In this document: one piece after another, positions 39,146 through 40,521 of the stretch | Layout: each line of letters opens with the position of its first letter | Numbering within the stretch: position 1 is the stretch's first letter | Assembly: GCA_964471945.1 (NCBI GenBank) | Contig: CAYYIJ010000011.1 | Coordinates: forward strand, 1-40,521 | Reading direction: 5' to 3' | Origin: JASEHD01 sp964471945 | GTDB taxonomy: Bacteria > Bacteroidota > Ignavibacteria > UBA10030 > SZUA-254 | Length of the DNA stretch: 40,521 nucleotides | Notes under the pieces: model-generated | The model's database searches: none | The model's input: the letters and a program-made list of their open reading frames with translations, nothing else | Told to the model about the DNA's origin: nothing | Position numbers and translations under genes: made by a program

Positions 39146-40447
39146 TCATTTTAGTAGCACAGCCTTCTTGGTTGAATTAAAATTTCTCGTTTCTAACCTG
39201 ATCAAATATACGCCGCTTGACAATCCTTCCGCATTCCAATTGAATTCATACTCACCCGCTACTTTGTTCTCGTCAAATAAGGTTGTTATTGCTCTACCTT
39301 GGATATCAAAAATCTTCAACCACACGTGGCTTTGAAATGGAATAGTATACTTGATCTTTGAGGTTAGGTTGAACGGGTTGGGATAGTTTTGGGTGAGTTT
39401 AAAGAGTAGCGGCCTGTTAGAAGGACTAAGAAGATCTGTCGTGAGATCCGTTCGAAATAACGTATTGTTCTCACCGAAAACATAAACTGCGTTTTCGAAA
39501 GGTAAGACGCTAATATTCCCCAGTCGTACACTGATGCCAGTCTCATATACTGTCCAATGTTCACCCCGATCGGATGTAGACCAGATGAGACCCTGATAGC
39601 CGGTATCCCGTCCCTGATATCCACTAATCCAACCCTGATCTTTGTTAAGAAATCCAACGTCAGAAAAAACTCCACCACCCAAAATTTGCTTCCAACTCCA
39701 TATAGTTCCACCATCTGTTGTAGAATAGATGAACCCAGTACTAAACGTCACATTCGTGCCGACTGCAAACCCTTTCAAAGTATCTACAAACCACACAGCG
39801 TTCATGATCGGAATAAATAATGTATCTCCCTGCAACTCCCAGGTACGGCCGCTATCGTTAGAAGCAGCAATTAGGCCCCCATCAGTCGCCCAAGTGTTGC
39901 TTTCGCAGACAATCCAACCATGTTTCCGTCCGATAAATGTCATATCGGTTGCACATAAAAGTTTAGATGTATCCAACGCAGTCCAATTTTGCCCTCCGTC
40001 TGTGGTCTGCCACCGAAATTGATTGGCTATTATTCCTTCTAGGAGGTTGAAGAAAAACAATGCGGAAAAATCCCACCCTGTCCACGGCGGTGTACCAGAA
40101 ATATTCCAATCATCACCGCCGTTTGTGGTAAAGATAATTCCTCCTACACTGCCAAGTGCCCAACAATGAAGAGAATCAAGTGCAAAAAGTGTAGTGTGAA
40201 CGAGATAATCAATTCTTTTTTGTAATATCCAATTGTATCCACCATCGGTTGTTTTAAATATATAAGTTGTATCTTTATATCTAGGAATGACCCATCCAAT
40301 ATCTCGGCTCACAAACACTCCCTCTGAAATATCATATGTGGTATCACCCGTTGAGAACTTAGGTATTATCTTAACCCAATCCTGAGACAATGAATTAGCA
40401 AAAGGGAATAAAAAAATAAGCAAAATTTGATATTTTATCGTTGTCAT
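39146..40447 (-). CDS. Secreted Asp-box (YCF48/BNR-like) repeat protein with T9SS sorting domain
   Basis: A 433-residue secreted protein. The signal peptide ends near NSLSQ (residue 22). Six Asp-box motifs (TTDGGYNW, TTNGGDDW, TTDGGQNW, SNDSGRTW, TTDGGTIW, TSDRGEHW) mark the blades of a beta-propeller of the YCF48/photosystem-stability-factor-like type. A type IX sorting domain closes the protein (LTQNYPNPFNLTSKIKYTIP ... SGVYLIRLETR ... KKAVLLK). Such propellers in Bacteroidota are usually surface proteins of unknown role, so no enzyme activity is claimed. About 60 nt upstream of the start, at the window edge, two TTTGACCC repeats occur. Confidence 0.9.
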   Translation of the reverse strand: MTTIKYQILLIFLFPFANSLSQDWVKIIPKFSTGDTTYDISEGVFVSRDIGWVIPRYKDTTYIFKTTDGGYNWILQKRIDYLVHTTLFALDSLHCWALGSVGGIIFTTNGGDDWNISGTPPWTGWDFSALFFFNLLEGIIANQFRWQTTDGGQNWTALDTSKLLCATDMTFIGRKHGWIVCESNTWATDGGLIAASNDSGRTWELQGDTLFIPIMNAVWFVDTLKGFAVGTNVTFSTGFIYSTTDGGTIWSWKQILGGGVFSDVGFLNKDQGWISGYQGRDTGYQGLIWSTSDRGEHWTVYETGISVRLGNISVLPFENAVYVFGENNTLFRTDLTTDLLSPSNRPLLFKLTQNYPNPFNLTSKIKYTIPFQSHVWLKIFDIQGRAITTLFDENKVAGEYEFNWNAEGLSSGVYLIRLETRNFNSTKKAVLLK

Positions 40448-40478
40448 AATTATTAGAGTACGTAAAATTGTAAATTCC

Positions 40479-40519
40479 CATTCAAATTTGACCCATATTT
40501 CCCACCAATTTTGACCCGT
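40479..40519. repeat. Direct repeats of A(A/T)TTTGACCC at the window edge
   Basis: aaatttgaccc (from about 40480) and aattttgaccc (from about 40508) are near-identical and about 28 nt apart. Repeated TTTGACCC units occur at the ends of some insertion sequences, so a mobile element might begin just past this edge, but no transposase is in view and the window stops here. Confidence 0.3.
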
Positions 40520-40521
40520 CT

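Overview
The window reads as a chromosomal piece of an anaerobic or facultative bacterium of the Bacteroidota/Chlorobiota (FCB) assemblage, most like an Ignavibacteria/Kryptonia-type lineage. The evidence is several secreted proteins ending in the type IX secretion C-terminal sorting domain (QNYPNPFNPTT ... SGVYLYKL ... KKMLLxK), AT-rich sequence, and clear AGGAG ribosome binding sites, which argue against a typical Bacteroidia or Flavobacteriia. This assignment is inference. A 100-N scaffold gap shows that the source is a draft or metagenome assembly.

Positions 190-25709 (minus strand) form one long redox super-operon. In transcription order it holds a response regulator; HdrC and HdrB; EtfB and EtfA; a membrane Fe-S/CCG protein of the Etf:menaquinone oxidoreductase (EMO) type; a soluble CCG protein; three surface-protein genes that look like an insertion; the N-terminal half of HdrA; a regulatory block typical of [FeFe]-hydrogenase operons (DRTGG, RsbW-like ATPase, H-cluster-domain protein, second DRTGG, PHP, HATPase); NuoE, a 2Fe-2S thioredoxin-like protein and NuoF; a NuoG-type ferredoxin region fused to the C-terminal half of HdrA; MvhD, MvhG, an unknown exported protein and MvhA; bacterioferritin; and a hydrogenase maturation protease. 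Together these suggest a cytoplasmic group-3-like [NiFe] hydrogenase joined through a split HdrA to NAD(H), to HdrBC and probably, via EtfAB and EMO, to menaquinone: a candidate electron-bifurcating or confurcating assembly.

Positions 26031-35460 hold signal transduction around malate dehydrogenase: a REC-histidine kinase hybrid, two paralogous Cache-HAMP histidine kinases on either side of mdh, an NtrC-type sigma-54 activator and an unusual double-REC protein. Four sigma-54-like sites with the same layout lie upstream of genes in this block and of the redox operon.

Positions 35566-40447 (minus strand) carry T9SS cargo: a fungalysin-like M36 metalloprotease broken by a frameshift, and an Asp-box (YCF48-like) repeat protein.

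The two most distinctive observations are (1) HdrA divided into two polypeptides encoded about 7 kb apart, with the second half fused to a NuoG-like electron-input module; and (2) three copies of the first 14-18 codons of hdrA, which bracket the inserted surface-protein genes and look like a repeatedly used insertion point that regenerates the gene start. I saw no tRNA, rRNA, CRISPR array, transposase or integrase.
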